A stretch of 64,000 bases of DNA from Cellulophaga lytica DSM 7489 (lineage in GTDB: Bacteria; Bacteroidota; Bacteroidia; Flavobacteriales; Flavobacteriaceae): NCBI RefSeq assembly GCF_000190595.1, contig NC_015167.1, forward strand, positions 632,501 to 696,500, in the 5' to 3' direction. The translations under genes and the position numbers were made by a program. Below, piece after piece: positions 44,701-51,667 of the stretch. The stretch's first letter is position 1, and the number at the start of each line of letters is the position of its first letter. Below the pieces are notes generated by a model. The model was not told the origin of the DNA. It made no database searches and saw only the letters and a list, made by a program, of their open reading frames with translations.

Positions 44701-47204
44701 GATTTACTTTAAACGGCACAGCTTTAGAAATTACAGATGCAGACGGGACATTGTCTCAAGATTTAGACGGAACTTTTGTTACGGAAACTGAATTAACAGC
44801 TAACAATACAGCAACTACAAACGCTATTGCTGCTGTGCAAACTGATGTTGACGCTAACGAAGCTGATGCAGACGCTGCTATAGCTCTAAAAGAAGATGCT
44901 GCCAACAAGTCTACCAACGTAGCTTTAGGAACTTCTGATGATGCTTTTCCTACTCAAAATGCTGTTAAAACTTATGTAGATGCACAAATTACAGCTTCTA
45001 ATTCTGCTGATGGCGATACGGATGCTACTAACGAAGTAAACACAGGATTTACTTTAAACGGCACAGCTTTAGAAATTACAGATGCAGACGGAACATTGTC
45101 TCAAGATTTAGACGGAACCTTTGTTACGGAAACCGAATTAACAGCTAACAATACAGCAACTACAAACGCTATTGCTGCTGTGCAAACTGATGTTGACGCT
45201 AACGAAGCTGATGCAGACGCTGCTATAGCTCTAAAAGAAGATGCTGCCAACAAGTCTACCAACGTAGCTTTAGGAACTTCTGATGATGCTTTCCCTACTC
45301 AAAATGCTGTTAAAACTTATGTAGATGCACAAATTACAGCTTCTAATTCTGCTGATGGCGATACGGATGCTACTAACGAAGTAAACACAGGATTTACTTT
45401 AAACGGCACAGCTTTAGAAATTACAGATGCAGACGGAACATTGTCTCAAGATTTAGACGGAACCTTTGTTACGGAAACCGAATTAACAGCTAACAATACA
45501 GCAACTACAAACGCTATTGCTGCTGTGCAAACTGATGTTGACGCTAACGAAGCTGATGCAGACGCTGCTATAGCTCTAAAAGAAGATGCTGCTAACAAGT
45601 CTACCAACGTAGCTTTAGGAACTTCTGATGATGCTTTTCCTACTCAAAATGCTGTTAAAACTTATGTAGATGCACAAATTACTGCTTCTAATTCTGCTGA
45701 TGGTGATACGGATGCTACTAACGAAATAAACACAGGATTTACTTTAAACGGCACAGCTTTAGAAATTACAGATGCAGACGGAACATTGTCTCAAGATTTA
45801 GACGGAACCTTTGTTACGGAAACCGAATTAACAGCTAACAATACAGCAACTACAAACGCTATTGCTGCTGTGCAAACTGATGTTGACGCTAACGAAGCTG
45901 ATGCAGACGCTGCTATAGCTCTAAAAGAAGATGCTGCTAACAAGTCTACCAACGTAGCTTTAGGAACTTCTGATGATGCTTTTCCTACTCAAAATGCTGT
46001 TAAAACTTATGTAGATGCACAAATTACTGCTTCTAATTCTGCTGATGGTGATACGGATGCTACTAACGAAATAAACACAGGATTTACTTTAAACGGTACT
46101 GCTTTAGAAATTACAGATGCAGACGGAACATTATCGCAAGATTTAGACGGAACCTTTGTTACGGAAACTGAATTAACAGCTAACAATACAGCAACTACAA
46201 ACGCTATTGCTGCTGTGCAAACTGATGTAGACACTAACGAAGCTGATGCAGACGCTGCTATAGCTCTAAAAGAAGATGCTGCTAATAAGTCGGACGATGT
46301 AAATTTAGCTGATGCTACAAATACAAAATTCCCTACTGAACTGGCTGTTAAAACTTATGTAGATGCACAAATTACAGCTTCTAATTCTGCTGATGGCGAT
46401 ACGGATGCTACTAACGAAATAAACACAGGATTTACTTTAAACGGTACTGCTTTAGAAATTACAGATGCAGACGGAACATTGTCGCAAGATTTAGACGGAA
46501 CCTTTGTTACGGAAACTGAATTAACAGCTAACAATACAGCAACAACAAACGCTATTGCTGCGGTACAAACTGATGTAGACACTAACGAAGCTGATGCAGA
46601 CGCTGCTATAGCTTTAAAAGAAGATTTAACAAACAAATCTGATGCTACAGACTTAGGAGATACAACACCATCTTCCTCTTTATATCCTACTCAAAATGCA
46701 GTAAAGACTTATGTAGATACTCAAATTAGTGGAATAATAGGCGGAAGTGTTACAAATCTAAGTCAGGATGATACCTCTGGTGTTATTAGCTATGTAAACG
46801 AATCTGCAATAACACAAACAGCTGAAGTTATTTCTACAGATACTAATAATGATATTACTCCTGGAACTGATGGTGGTGCTTTTTACAATAGTATGGTAAA
46901 AGCTATAGGAAAAGTAAATGCACTTGGTGTAGTACTAAAAGGTACAACTGGCGTTACTGTTGTTAAACAAGTTGGAGTTGGACATTACCGAGTAAACTTA
47001 CCTGCTGGAACGGTTTCTGATGCTAACTACATTATTCAATTGAGTCAGCCAGGAAGAGCTGGTGTAGGTAATGATGACCCTGGAATTTCTTATAGCAATC
47101 AAACAGCTACAGGTTTTGATGTTATTATGGGTGATAACGATAATGGAGGTTCAGATAGAGCAAGGTTTGACTCTGAATTTATGTTTGTAATTCTAGACTT
47201 ATAA
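38733..47204 (+). CDS. Giant fibre-like surface protein (2,823 aa)
   Basis: A 2,823-residue exported protein with signal peptide MKINKLLLISFFALAQYSFGQ and the N-terminal module of the 960-aa fibre (SSILELESTDKVLILTRV, MVYNTDENCMFQYNGI). The shaft alternates two repeat types: A (13 copies of GFTLNGTALEITDADGTLSQ with TETELTANNTATTNAI) and B (six copies of TQVIVSADANND with GADGGAFYDDATLQTNIANNA). Both are joined by 19 copies of PTQNAVKTYVD or a variant, reminiscent of T4-type fibre joints. Heptad-like segments (AAVQTDVDANEADADAAI) suggest trimeric coiled coils. A unique stretch (about residues 900-1130) interrupts the array. The C-terminus (about 2,680-2,823) has a degenerate B unit, then a beta domain (VGVGHYRVNLPAG, NYIIQLSQPG). 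No sorting domain is seen. Confidence 0.8.
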   Translation: MKINKLLLISFFALAQYSFGQVKIGNDINTIHSSSILELESTDKVLILTRVTNAQMAAITPLTGAMVYNTDENCMFQYNGILWQSLCDTSSFNETNTVIFDNNDGTFSYTNENNVTVTITKSQLTDNGDGTFSYANGNGTPVNFTGTDSQAISTDGTSGNLTLENGGSVVLNVDDADADASNEINTGFTLNGTALEITDADGTLSQDLDGTFVTETELTANNTATTNAINVVQADVDANETAATNAITALQNDKEDAANKSTNVALGTSDDAFPTQNAVKTYVDAQITASNSADGDTDATNEINTGFTLNGTALEITDADGTLSQDLDGTFVTETELTANNTATTNAINAVQADVDANETAATNAIAAVQTDVDANETAATNAITALQNDKEDAANKSTNVALGTSDDAFPTQNAVKTYVDAQITASNSADGDTDATNEVNTGFTLNGTALEITDADGTLSQDLDGTFVTETELTANNTATTNAINAVQTDVDTNEADADAAIALKEDAANKSDDVNLADATNTKFPTELAVKTYVDAQITASNSADGDTDATNEVNTGFTLNGTALEITDADGTLSQDLDGTFVTETELTANNTATTNAIAAVQTDVDANEADADAAIALKEDAANKSTNVALGTSDDAFPTQNAVKTYVDTQVAASTQVIVSADANNDVTTGADGGAFYDDATLQTNIANNATAITTETTRATNAENAIQADVNANETAATNAIAAVQTDVDTNEADADAAIALKEDAANKSTNVALGTSDDAFPTQNAVKTYVDTQVAASTQVIVSADANNDVTAGADGGAFYDDATLQTNIANNATAITTETTRATNAENAIQADVDANETAATNAIAAVQADVDANETAANDAIDLKEDAANKSDATDLGNTSPSSTLFPTQNAVKTYVDAQANGNITSTDIDVTGGTNAAFENVSLSIADNAIIASKIADDNVTLDKLANGTSNGQIMRWNGTNWILDNETVSKLESPAGSENSLVFTDEINGVTTIPNIVRSVNGVNPAANGNVAVVLSSVSTGLESARPVTGVDSDIYIVSGEVAPNTDRNGVAFIYDDPTGWQEVTTDLSTNDARYVNIIGDAMTGPLTMGGNAVTSIANPVNPQDATSKSYVDAQIIASTQVIVSTDANNDITTGADGGAFYDDATLQTNIANNATAINTETTRATNAENAIQADVDANEIAATNAIDLKEDAANKSTNVALGTSDDAFPTQNAVKTYVDTQVAASTQVIVSTDANNNITAGADGGAFYDDATLQTNIANNATAITTETTRATNAENAIQADVDANETAATNAIAAVQTDVDANEADADAAIALKEDAANKSTNVALGTSDDAFPTQNAVKTYVDAQVAASTQVIVSADANNDVTAGADGGAFYDDATLQTNIANNATAITTETTRATNAENAIQADVDANETAATNAIAAVQTDVDANEADADAAIALKEDAANKSTNVALGTSDDAFPTQNAVKTYVDAQVAASTQVIVSADANNDVTAGADGGAFYDDATLQTNIANNATAITTETTRATNAENAIQADVDANETAATNAIAAVQADVDANETAANDAIDLKEDAANKSTNVALGTSDDAFPTQNAVKTYVDAQITASNSADGDTDATNEINTGFTLNGTALEITDADGTLSQDLDGTFVTETELTANNTATTNAINAVQADVDTNETAATNAIAAVQTDVDANETAANDAIDLKEDAANKSTNVALGTSDDAFPTQNAVKTYVDAQITASNSADGDTDATNEINTGFTLNGTALEITDADGTLSQDLDGTFVTETELTANNTATTNAIAAVQTDVDANEADADAAIALKEDAANKSTNVALGTSDDAFPTQNAVKTYVDAQITASNSADGDTDATNEVNTGFTLNGTALEITDADGTLSQDLDGTFVTETELTANNTATTNAIAAVQTDVDANEADADAAIALKEDAANKSTNVALGTSDDAFPTQNAVKTYVDAQITASNSADGDTDATNEVNTGFTLNGTALEITDADGTLSQDLDGTFVTETELTANNTATTNAIAAVQTDVDANEADADAAIALKEDAANKSTNVALGTSDDAFPTQNAVKTYVDAQITASNSADGDTDATNEVNTGFTLNGTALEITDADGTLSQDLDGTFVTETELTANNTATTNAIAAVQTDVDANEADADAAIALKEDAANKSTNVALGTSDDAFPTQNAVKTYVDAQITASNSADGDTDATNEVNTGFTLNGTALEITDADGTLSQDLDGTFVTETELTANNTATTNAIAAVQTDVDANEADADAAIALKEDAANKSTNVALGTSDDAFPTQNAVKTYVDAQITASNSADGDTDATNEINTGFTLNGTALEITDADGTLSQDLDGTFVTETELTANNTATTNAIAAVQTDVDANEADADAAIALKEDAANKSTNVALGTSDDAFPTQNAVKTYVDAQITASNSADGDTDATNEINTGFTLNGTALEITDADGTLSQDLDGTFVTETELTANNTATTNAIAAVQTDVDTNEADADAAIALKEDAANKSDDVNLADATNTKFPTELAVKTYVDAQITASNSADGDTDATNEINTGFTLNGTALEITDADGTLSQDLDGTFVTETELTANNTATTNAIAAVQTDVDTNEADADAAIALKEDLTNKSDATDLGDTTPSSSLYPTQNAVKTYVDTQISGIIGGSVTNLSQDDTSGVISYVNESAITQTAEVISTDTNNDITPGTDGGAFYNSMVKAIGKVNALGVVLKGTTGVTVVKQVGVGHYRVNLPAGTVSDANYIIQLSQPGRAGVGNDDPGISYSNQTATGFDVIMGDNDNGGSDRARFDSEFMFVILDL
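42412..43536 (+). repeat. Tandem 375-base B-type repeats in the giant fibre gene
   Basis: Three in-register units start at 42412, 42787 and 43162 and encode nearly identical 125-residue blocks (TQVIVSADANNDVTAGADGG...). More dispersed B copies lie at about 40690-41430 and 42100-42400. Confidence 0.9.
43936..46353 (+). repeat. Tandem 345-base A-type repeats in the giant fibre gene
   Basis: Seven in-register units begin at 43936, 44281, 44626, 44971, 45316, 45661 and 46006, each 345 bases (115 residues), the last reaching about 46353 with a 348-base variant. They are nearly identical at the nucleotide level, including at synonymous sites, which suggests recent duplication or gene conversion. 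Other A copies lie at 39280-40680 and around 43540. Confidence 0.92.
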
Positions 47205-47412
47205 AAATAACTAAAAGGTAAAATATAAAGACAATCAAAATAAAGTTTAACCCCTAAAATTTAAATCTATAATCAAAAAACCGAGTTACTTTTAGTTCCC
47301 CAAGTAATTCATCAAATTAAACAAACTACTACTACTTCTATTTACTAGTTACAAATCAACAACCAATAGCAGACTAGTATATTTTTTAGAAATAGTTAAA
47401 ACCAATAATTTA
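47205..47412. other. Intergenic region between giant fibre and tip genes
   Basis: 208 AT-rich bases with a 9-pair hairpin at 47283-47310 (GAGTTACTT...AAGTAATTC, no T-run). There is no terminator, so the tip and partner genes may be read from the giant gene's transcript or from their own promoter. Confidence 0.5.
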
Positions 47413-48339
47413 ATGACGATGAAAAAAATAATTTTTAAACTAATGTTACTAGCTCCAATAGTAATATCTTATGGCCAAATAGACCCTAACCTATTGTTAG
47501 GACTTACAACTGCAACTTCTGCTGAAATAAGTGGAATAACCGGTTCGTTAGAAGGTTCTATTTTGTATAATACAGATGAAAAACGCATCTATTTATACAA
47601 CTCATCCCTTTGGCAAAAAATTCCAGATATCACAGATTTACTACCCGCAACCTATACCCCCGGTTCAATTTTATACACCAATTCATCTGGAGAACCTGAA
47701 GAGGACAACAATCAAATTTATTGGAACAGTACCAATAACAGACTAGGAATTGGAACTAATACTCCAACAAACAAAGTACAAGTTACTGGTGCTATAAGAA
47801 GTGCAGGTTTATTAAATAGTGATGGTAACCAAGGTGAACCATCATTTAGATTTAATGGAGATACCGATACAGGTATGTACAGAACTGCTACCAACGAACT
47901 TAATTTTAGTGTAGGCAACAAGGAGGCTATTCGTATAGACAAATACAGCTCTACCAACTCCCAAGTTTTAATTAGTGAGCGTTTAGGTATTGGTTTTAAC
48001 TTGCCTGAAGACCTTGCATACTCTGGAGAAAATGCGCATTCTACCTTAGATGTTAAAGGTTCTGTTTCTACAGCTATAGATGTTACCTCTGGAGATTTAG
48101 CTTTAGATGAAACCCATCATACTATAATATTAGGAGGTGCTCATAATATAACATTACCTGACGCATCTACCTGTAAAGGCAGAATATATATTATTAAAAA
48201 CCCAATACTTTTTGGAATTGGAATAACGGCAAGCATAAGTACTTACAAAAGTTTATTAGGCTTAGATGTAAACTTAATAATTAGTCAAAAAACTATCTGG
48301 CTACAAAGTGATGGCACAGATTGGCAACAAATACAATAA
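47413..48339 (+). CDS. Fibre tip-like secreted protein (308 aa)
   Basis: A 308-residue exported protein. A signal peptide ends near YGQ (MTMKKIIFKLMLLAPIVISYGQ; the Met at 47419 is an alternative start). A short version of the fibre N-terminal module (EGSILYNTDEKRIYLYNSSLWQKI) is followed directly by a C-terminal tip domain matching that of the 960-aa fibre: NNRLGIGTNTPTNKVQVTGAI, GDTDTGMYRTATNELNFS, GRIYIIKNP and LQSDGTDWQQI. The long shaft is absent. It resembles a fibre that lost its shaft, or a tip separated from the giant protein before it. The second partner gene begins 2 bases after its stop. Confidence 0.75.
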   Translation: MTMKKIIFKLMLLAPIVISYGQIDPNLLLGLTTATSAEISGITGSLEGSILYNTDEKRIYLYNSSLWQKIPDITDLLPATYTPGSILYTNSSGEPEEDNNQIYWNSTNNRLGIGTNTPTNKVQVTGAIRSAGLLNSDGNQGEPSFRFNGDTDTGMYRTATNELNFSVGNKEAIRIDKYSSTNSQVLISERLGIGFNLPEDLAYSGENAHSTLDVKGSVSTAIDVTSGDLALDETHHTIILGGAHNITLPDASTCKGRIYIIKNPILFGIGITASISTYKSLLGLDVNLIISQKTIWLQSDGTDWQQIQ

Positions 48340-48341
48340 TA

Positions 48342-49496
48342 ATGAAACACATACTTTTCTATATCTCTCTAAGTGTCTCTTGTATACTAACATCACAAAA
48401 TGTGGTGCACAATACAGGGAACTTAAAAATTTTTAATGACGGACAAATTGGTTTTCATATTGATTTGACAAACGATGGAAATTTTGACCAAAACGAAGGT
48501 TTAGCCGGTTTTTATAGTGATGATACCAGGACTATCTCCGGAGCTTTTAAACCTGTTTTTAATGATATGGAAATTGTAGTTACCAATGACTTATTTTTAG
48601 ATGTAGCCGTTGGTATAACCAACAATAACAATTTTATTTTAGGTGATGTAGTTACTCCCAGAAACGCTACAGATATAAATTTAGATTTTATTAACTACGC
48701 CTTTTATAATGGTGATGGTAACCTAACAAAAGTAGATGGTTACGCTGCTGTAACAGACAAATACAACTTTAGTTTCCCTGTTGGCGATGCTGATAAAATT
48801 AGACCTCTTTATTTAGATTCTGAAACAAATAACAATACTGCAAAGAGCGCTTACTTTTATGAAGACCCTAATTCTCCATCAACATTTACAAAAACCTTTA
48901 ATACAGATAATTTTGCTGATATTTTAACTGCTGTAAGTACATATGAGTTTTGGCACCTAGAAGCAGACACCAACTCTAAAATTACATTAACTTGGGATGA
49001 TGATAGCAGTATAGACAGTTTTACTGATACTATTGAAGATTTACGCATTGTAGGATGGAACAAAACATTAAACATTTGGGAAAATCTAGGCAATACAGAT
49101 ATAACCGGAAACTTTAGTTCTGGCTCCATAACGTCAGATACTTTTGTGCCAAATAATTATGATATAATTACCTTTGGGAGTAGTTTAAGTGCTATTTCTA
49201 CTAATTTTGAAAACTATTTTGTATCTCCAAATAATGATGGTGTTAATGATTTTCTTTACTTTAAAGAAGTATCGTTATCTCCTAAAAATAACAACTTAAG
49301 AATATATAGCAGATGGGGAAGAATTGTGTATGACAAAGATGCTTACAACAATACTTTTGGAGGTATAGCTAATGTAAGTGGCGTTGTAAAAGCCGGTAAT
49401 GCTCTACCAGATGGTGTTTACTTTTATATTTTAAATTTAAAAGATGTAAATATTATACACCAAGGGTATATCTATTTAGGAAAGCAAAACCAATAA
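48342..49496 (+). CDS. Secreted protein with gliding motility-associated C-terminal domain, partner 2
   Basis: A 384-residue paralogue of the protein at 37207. The ATG at 48342 gives signal peptide MKHILFYISLSVSCILTSQ. The body (about 20-290) keeps colinear segments: GLAGFYSDDTRTISGAFKPVF, NFSFPVGDADKIRPLYLDS, AKSAYFYEDPNSPSTF, STYEFWHLEA, and SDTFVPNNYDIITF. The C-terminal type IX domain has NYFVSPNNDGVNDFLYF, NNLRIYSRWGRIVYDKDAYNNTFGG and LPDGVYFYILNLKD. It lies 2 bases after the tip-like gene, the same order as the 960-aa fibre and partner 1. This makes the fibre-partner arrangement a repeated module. Confidence 0.85.
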   Translation: MKHILFYISLSVSCILTSQNVVHNTGNLKIFNDGQIGFHIDLTNDGNFDQNEGLAGFYSDDTRTISGAFKPVFNDMEIVVTNDLFLDVAVGITNNNNFILGDVVTPRNATDINLDFINYAFYNGDGNLTKVDGYAAVTDKYNFSFPVGDADKIRPLYLDSETNNNTAKSAYFYEDPNSPSTFTKTFNTDNFADILTAVSTYEFWHLEADTNSKITLTWDDDSSIDSFTDTIEDLRIVGWNKTLNIWENLGNTDITGNFSSGSITSDTFVPNNYDIITFGSSLSAISTNFENYFVSPNNDGVNDFLYFKEVSLSPKNNNLRIYSRWGRIVYDKDAYNNTFGGIANVSGVVKAGNALPDGVYFYILNLKDVNIIHQGYIYLGKQNQ

Positions 49497-49500
49497 TGCG

Positions 49501-49508
49501 TACTTTTG
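49501..49508 (+). promoter_or_regulatory. Bacteroidota -7 box (TACTTTTG)
   Basis: TAnnTTTG match ending 19 bases before the GNAT gene ATG and just after the partner 2 stop. Confidence 0.5.
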
Positions 49509-49527
49509 TTTTTCATTTATTAACAGT

Positions 49528-49983
49528 ATGAAAGACCAAAAAGAACTTACATTTAAATTAATTTCTGCTATTGAAACTTACCCAGTTAGACATCCTGTAT
49601 TAAGAGCAGGTAAACCCCTATCTTCGTGTGAGTTTTCTGGTGATAATTTAAAAACTACTTTTCATATTGGCGCATACCAAAACAACCAATTAATAGGTGT
49701 TGCAAGCCTGTTACAAGTAAAAAATACTTCTATTTTAAATGTTTTTGCTTACCAACTTAGAGGAATGGCCATAGCTAATGAACACCAAGGAAAGGGACTT
49801 GGCAAAAAAATTATTAACTATGCAGAAACAATTTTAAAAGAAAAAGGCGTTTTATTATTGTGGATGAACGCCAGAGTAAGCGCAATTCCTTTTTATACAA
49901 AATGTGGTTATACCAAAAGTGGCAGCATTTTTGACATACAAAAGGTGGGACCACACGTGGTTATGTTTAAAAAATTAAATTAA
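49528..49983 (+). CDS. GNAT-family N-acetyltransferase
   Basis: A 151-residue single-domain acetyltransferase. The acetyl-CoA pyrophosphate-binding loop is HQGKGLGKKIINYAE (about 96-110), preceded by the strand YQLRGMAIANE. The following segments LLLWMNARVSAIPFYTKCGYTKSGS are typical. The substrate is unknown. It is cytosolic, has its own promoter box, and its stop lies 5 bases before the M15 peptidase gene. Confidence 0.85.
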   Translation: MKDQKELTFKLISAIETYPVRHPVLRAGKPLSSCEFSGDNLKTTFHIGAYQNNQLIGVASLLQVKNTSILNVFAYQLRGMAIANEHQGKGLGKKIINYAETILKEKGVLLLWMNARVSAIPFYTKCGYTKSGSIFDIQKVGPHVVMFKKLN

Positions 49984-49988
49984 GAGTT

Positions 49989-50735
49989 ATGCAAAGAAGA
50001 TCATTTATCCTAAAAACCGGAATTATAGGTGCTGCCGCAATTACGGCTCCACAACTTATTTTTGCTCAAGAGCAAGAAGAAGAAGTTACCTATTCTATTG
50101 AAGAGTTAATGGGTAAAGCAGATATAGATTTGTATGGCAAAGGAATTAACCTAAGAAAAGAAGCCCATGATGCTTTTAAAAAAATGAAAGTAGCTGCTTA
50201 CAGTGCTGGCATTGATTTAAAAATAGTATCCAGCTATAGAAATTACTACAGACAAGAAGGTATTTGGGAACGTAAGTATTTAAAATATACAGACGATCAA
50301 AAAATGAAACCTTTAAATGCTATTGATAAAATTATTGAATACTCTACTATTCCTGGTACAAGTAGACACCATTGGGGAACAGATATTGATATTATAGATG
50401 GCTATCAAAAAACTAGCGGAGATGTTTTAGTTCCTAAAAAATTTGAAGAAGGTGGGCCGTTTGAAGACCTTAAAAAATGGATGGACGAAAACGCGAACGA
50501 CTTTGGTTTTTACTTAGTGTATACTAACAACAAAAAACGTAGAGGTTTTAAATATGAGCCTTGGCATTATAGCTACGCCCCTATTTCTAAACCTATGCTA
50601 GAACAGTTTAGAGGTAAAAATATTATGAGGTTGGTAAAAGAGCAACAACTTTTAGGTGGTGAACACTTTACTGCTGGCTTTTTAAAATCTTATATAGTAA
50701 ACAATATTTTAGATATTAATCCAGAACTTTTATAA
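49989..50735 (+). CDS. M15-family metallopeptidase (VanY/D-Ala-D-Ala carboxypeptidase type), Tat-exported
   Basis: A 248-residue peptidase. The N-terminus MQRRSFILKTGIIGAAAITA has a twin-arginine motif (RRSFILK), so it is probably exported folded by the Tat system whose TatA gene is at 26272. The zinc site of the VanY/M15B type is visible: SRHHWGTDIDI gives the His and Asp ligands, and EPWHYSY gives the last His. SYRNYYRQEGIWERKYLKYT is the substrate-strand segment. It likely trims peptidoglycan stem peptides. It is co-directional with the GNAT and M48 genes. Confidence 0.88.
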   Translation: MQRRSFILKTGIIGAAAITAPQLIFAQEQEEEVTYSIEELMGKADIDLYGKGINLRKEAHDAFKKMKVAAYSAGIDLKIVSSYRNYYRQEGIWERKYLKYTDDQKMKPLNAIDKIIEYSTIPGTSRHHWGTDIDIIDGYQKTSGDVLVPKKFEEGGPFEDLKKWMDENANDFGFYLVYTNNKKRRGFKYEPWHYSYAPISKPMLEQFRGKNIMRLVKEQQLLGGEHFTAGFLKSYIVNNILDINPELL

Positions 50736-50747
50736 CTCTTTTTGTAT

Positions 50748-50768
50748 CTTGGTTTTTAACTAACCAAG
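50748..50768 (+). other. Small hairpin before the M48 gene
   Basis: CTTGGTT and AACCAAG pair around a 7-base loop, 11 bases before the ATG, overlapping a weak TATCTTGG promoter-like box. A role in transcription or translation is unclear. Confidence 0.35.
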
Positions 50769-50779
50769 AATAAACTATA

Positions 50780-51547
50780 ATGAGAAGAGGAAATTGGAAA
50801 ATAAGAATACTTATAGGGCTTGCCATTGTTGCTTTTGCATACATACAAAGGTGCAGCAATAAAGAAGAAAACCCGTATACCGGTAGAGTGCAAAATATTA
50901 ATATGGATGCCAATCAAGAAATTGCTATTGGTTTACAAAGTGCTCCACAAATGGCACAACAACACGGAGGTTTATATCCAGACCAAAAATTGCAAAATTT
51001 TGTAGATGCTGTTGGCAACAAATTAGTACAAAATAGTATTGCTAAAGACACTCCTTACAAATACGAGTTTCATTTATTGGCAGACGAAAAAACCATTAAT
51101 GCTTTTGCGTTACCAGGCGGACAAATATTTATTACCTATGCCCTATTCTCTAAGCTTAATGAAGCACAATTGGCTGGTGTTTTAGGACATGAAATAGGAC
51201 ACGTAATTGGCAGACATTCGGCAGAACGTATAGCAGACAGCAATTTTTGGCAAACATTATCTACAGGGGCATCTGTTGGTGCAGATATGGGAGGTGTTGT
51301 TAACGGTATAGGACAAAAAACCTTACTCACTAATGGTCGTGGAGACGAATTAGAAAGTGATGAACTTGGAGTGTTATTTATGATACAATCTGGTTACAAC
51401 CCAGAAGAAATGATAGCTGTAATGAAAATTTTAAAGGCAGCCGCAGGACCTAACAGGCAACCAGAGTTTCAAAGCACTCACCCAGATCCTGAAAACAGAA
51501 TAGAAAAAATTAAAGAAGCAATAGAAAAATATAAAAACGAAAAATAA
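50780..51547 (+). CDS. M48-family zinc metallopeptidase
   Basis: A 255-residue membrane-anchored peptidase of the M48 family. An N-terminal hydrophobic segment (about 7-22: RILIGLAIVAFAYIQ) is followed by Cys-Ser-Asn, a weak lipobox, so anchoring by helix or lipid are both possible. The active site is HEIGH (His137, Glu138, His141) in LGHEIGHVIGRHSAERI. The downstream Glu ligand is in ELESDELGVLFMIQSGYNP. The C-terminal STHPDPENRIEKIKE is a family hallmark. These proteins act in periplasmic quality control (BepA-like), but no TPR domain is attached here. Confidence 0.9.
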   Translation: MRRGNWKIRILIGLAIVAFAYIQRCSNKEENPYTGRVQNINMDANQEIAIGLQSAPQMAQQHGGLYPDQKLQNFVDAVGNKLVQNSIAKDTPYKYEFHLLADEKTINAFALPGGQIFITYALFSKLNEAQLAGVLGHEIGHVIGRHSAERIADSNFWQTLSTGASVGADMGGVVNGIGQKTLLTNGRGDELESDELGVLFMIQSGYNPEEMIAVMKILKAAAGPNRQPEFQSTHPDPENRIEKIKEAIEKYKNEK

Positions 51548-51585
51548 CTATTCGACGAAATGCATTTTAATCTCGTTATTTTTAT

Positions 51586-51593
51586 TTAGCTTT
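51586..51593 (+). promoter_or_regulatory. Candidate -7 box (TAGCTTTG)
   Basis: TAnnTTTG match in the gap after the M48 gene, about 75 bases before the small DUF6747-like gene. Confidence 0.4.
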
Positions 51594-51667
51594 GTAGCAT
51601 CCCAAACCTAACTTATTGTTTTTAACCATTATAGCTTTGAGAATATTAATTCTAAAAAAGAGACTAT

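Noticed and set aside
42412-46353. Regularly spaced repeats considered as a CRISPR array
   Set aside because: Units are 345-375 bases, tandem and in frame, with no 25-40 base repeats or spacers and no cas genes.
39131-46636. Long open frames on the minus strand across the giant fibre gene, recurring every 345-411 bases
   Set aside because: They are antisense shadows of the repeated coding sequence. Their spacing equals the repeat period and the encoded Ser/Val/Ala- or Ser/Ile-rich peptides have no domain features.
34323-49496. Prophage or phage remnant because of tail-fibre-like motifs
   Set aside because: No capsid, portal, terminase, integrase or lysis genes are present, and the proteins have Sec signal peptides with T9SS partners.
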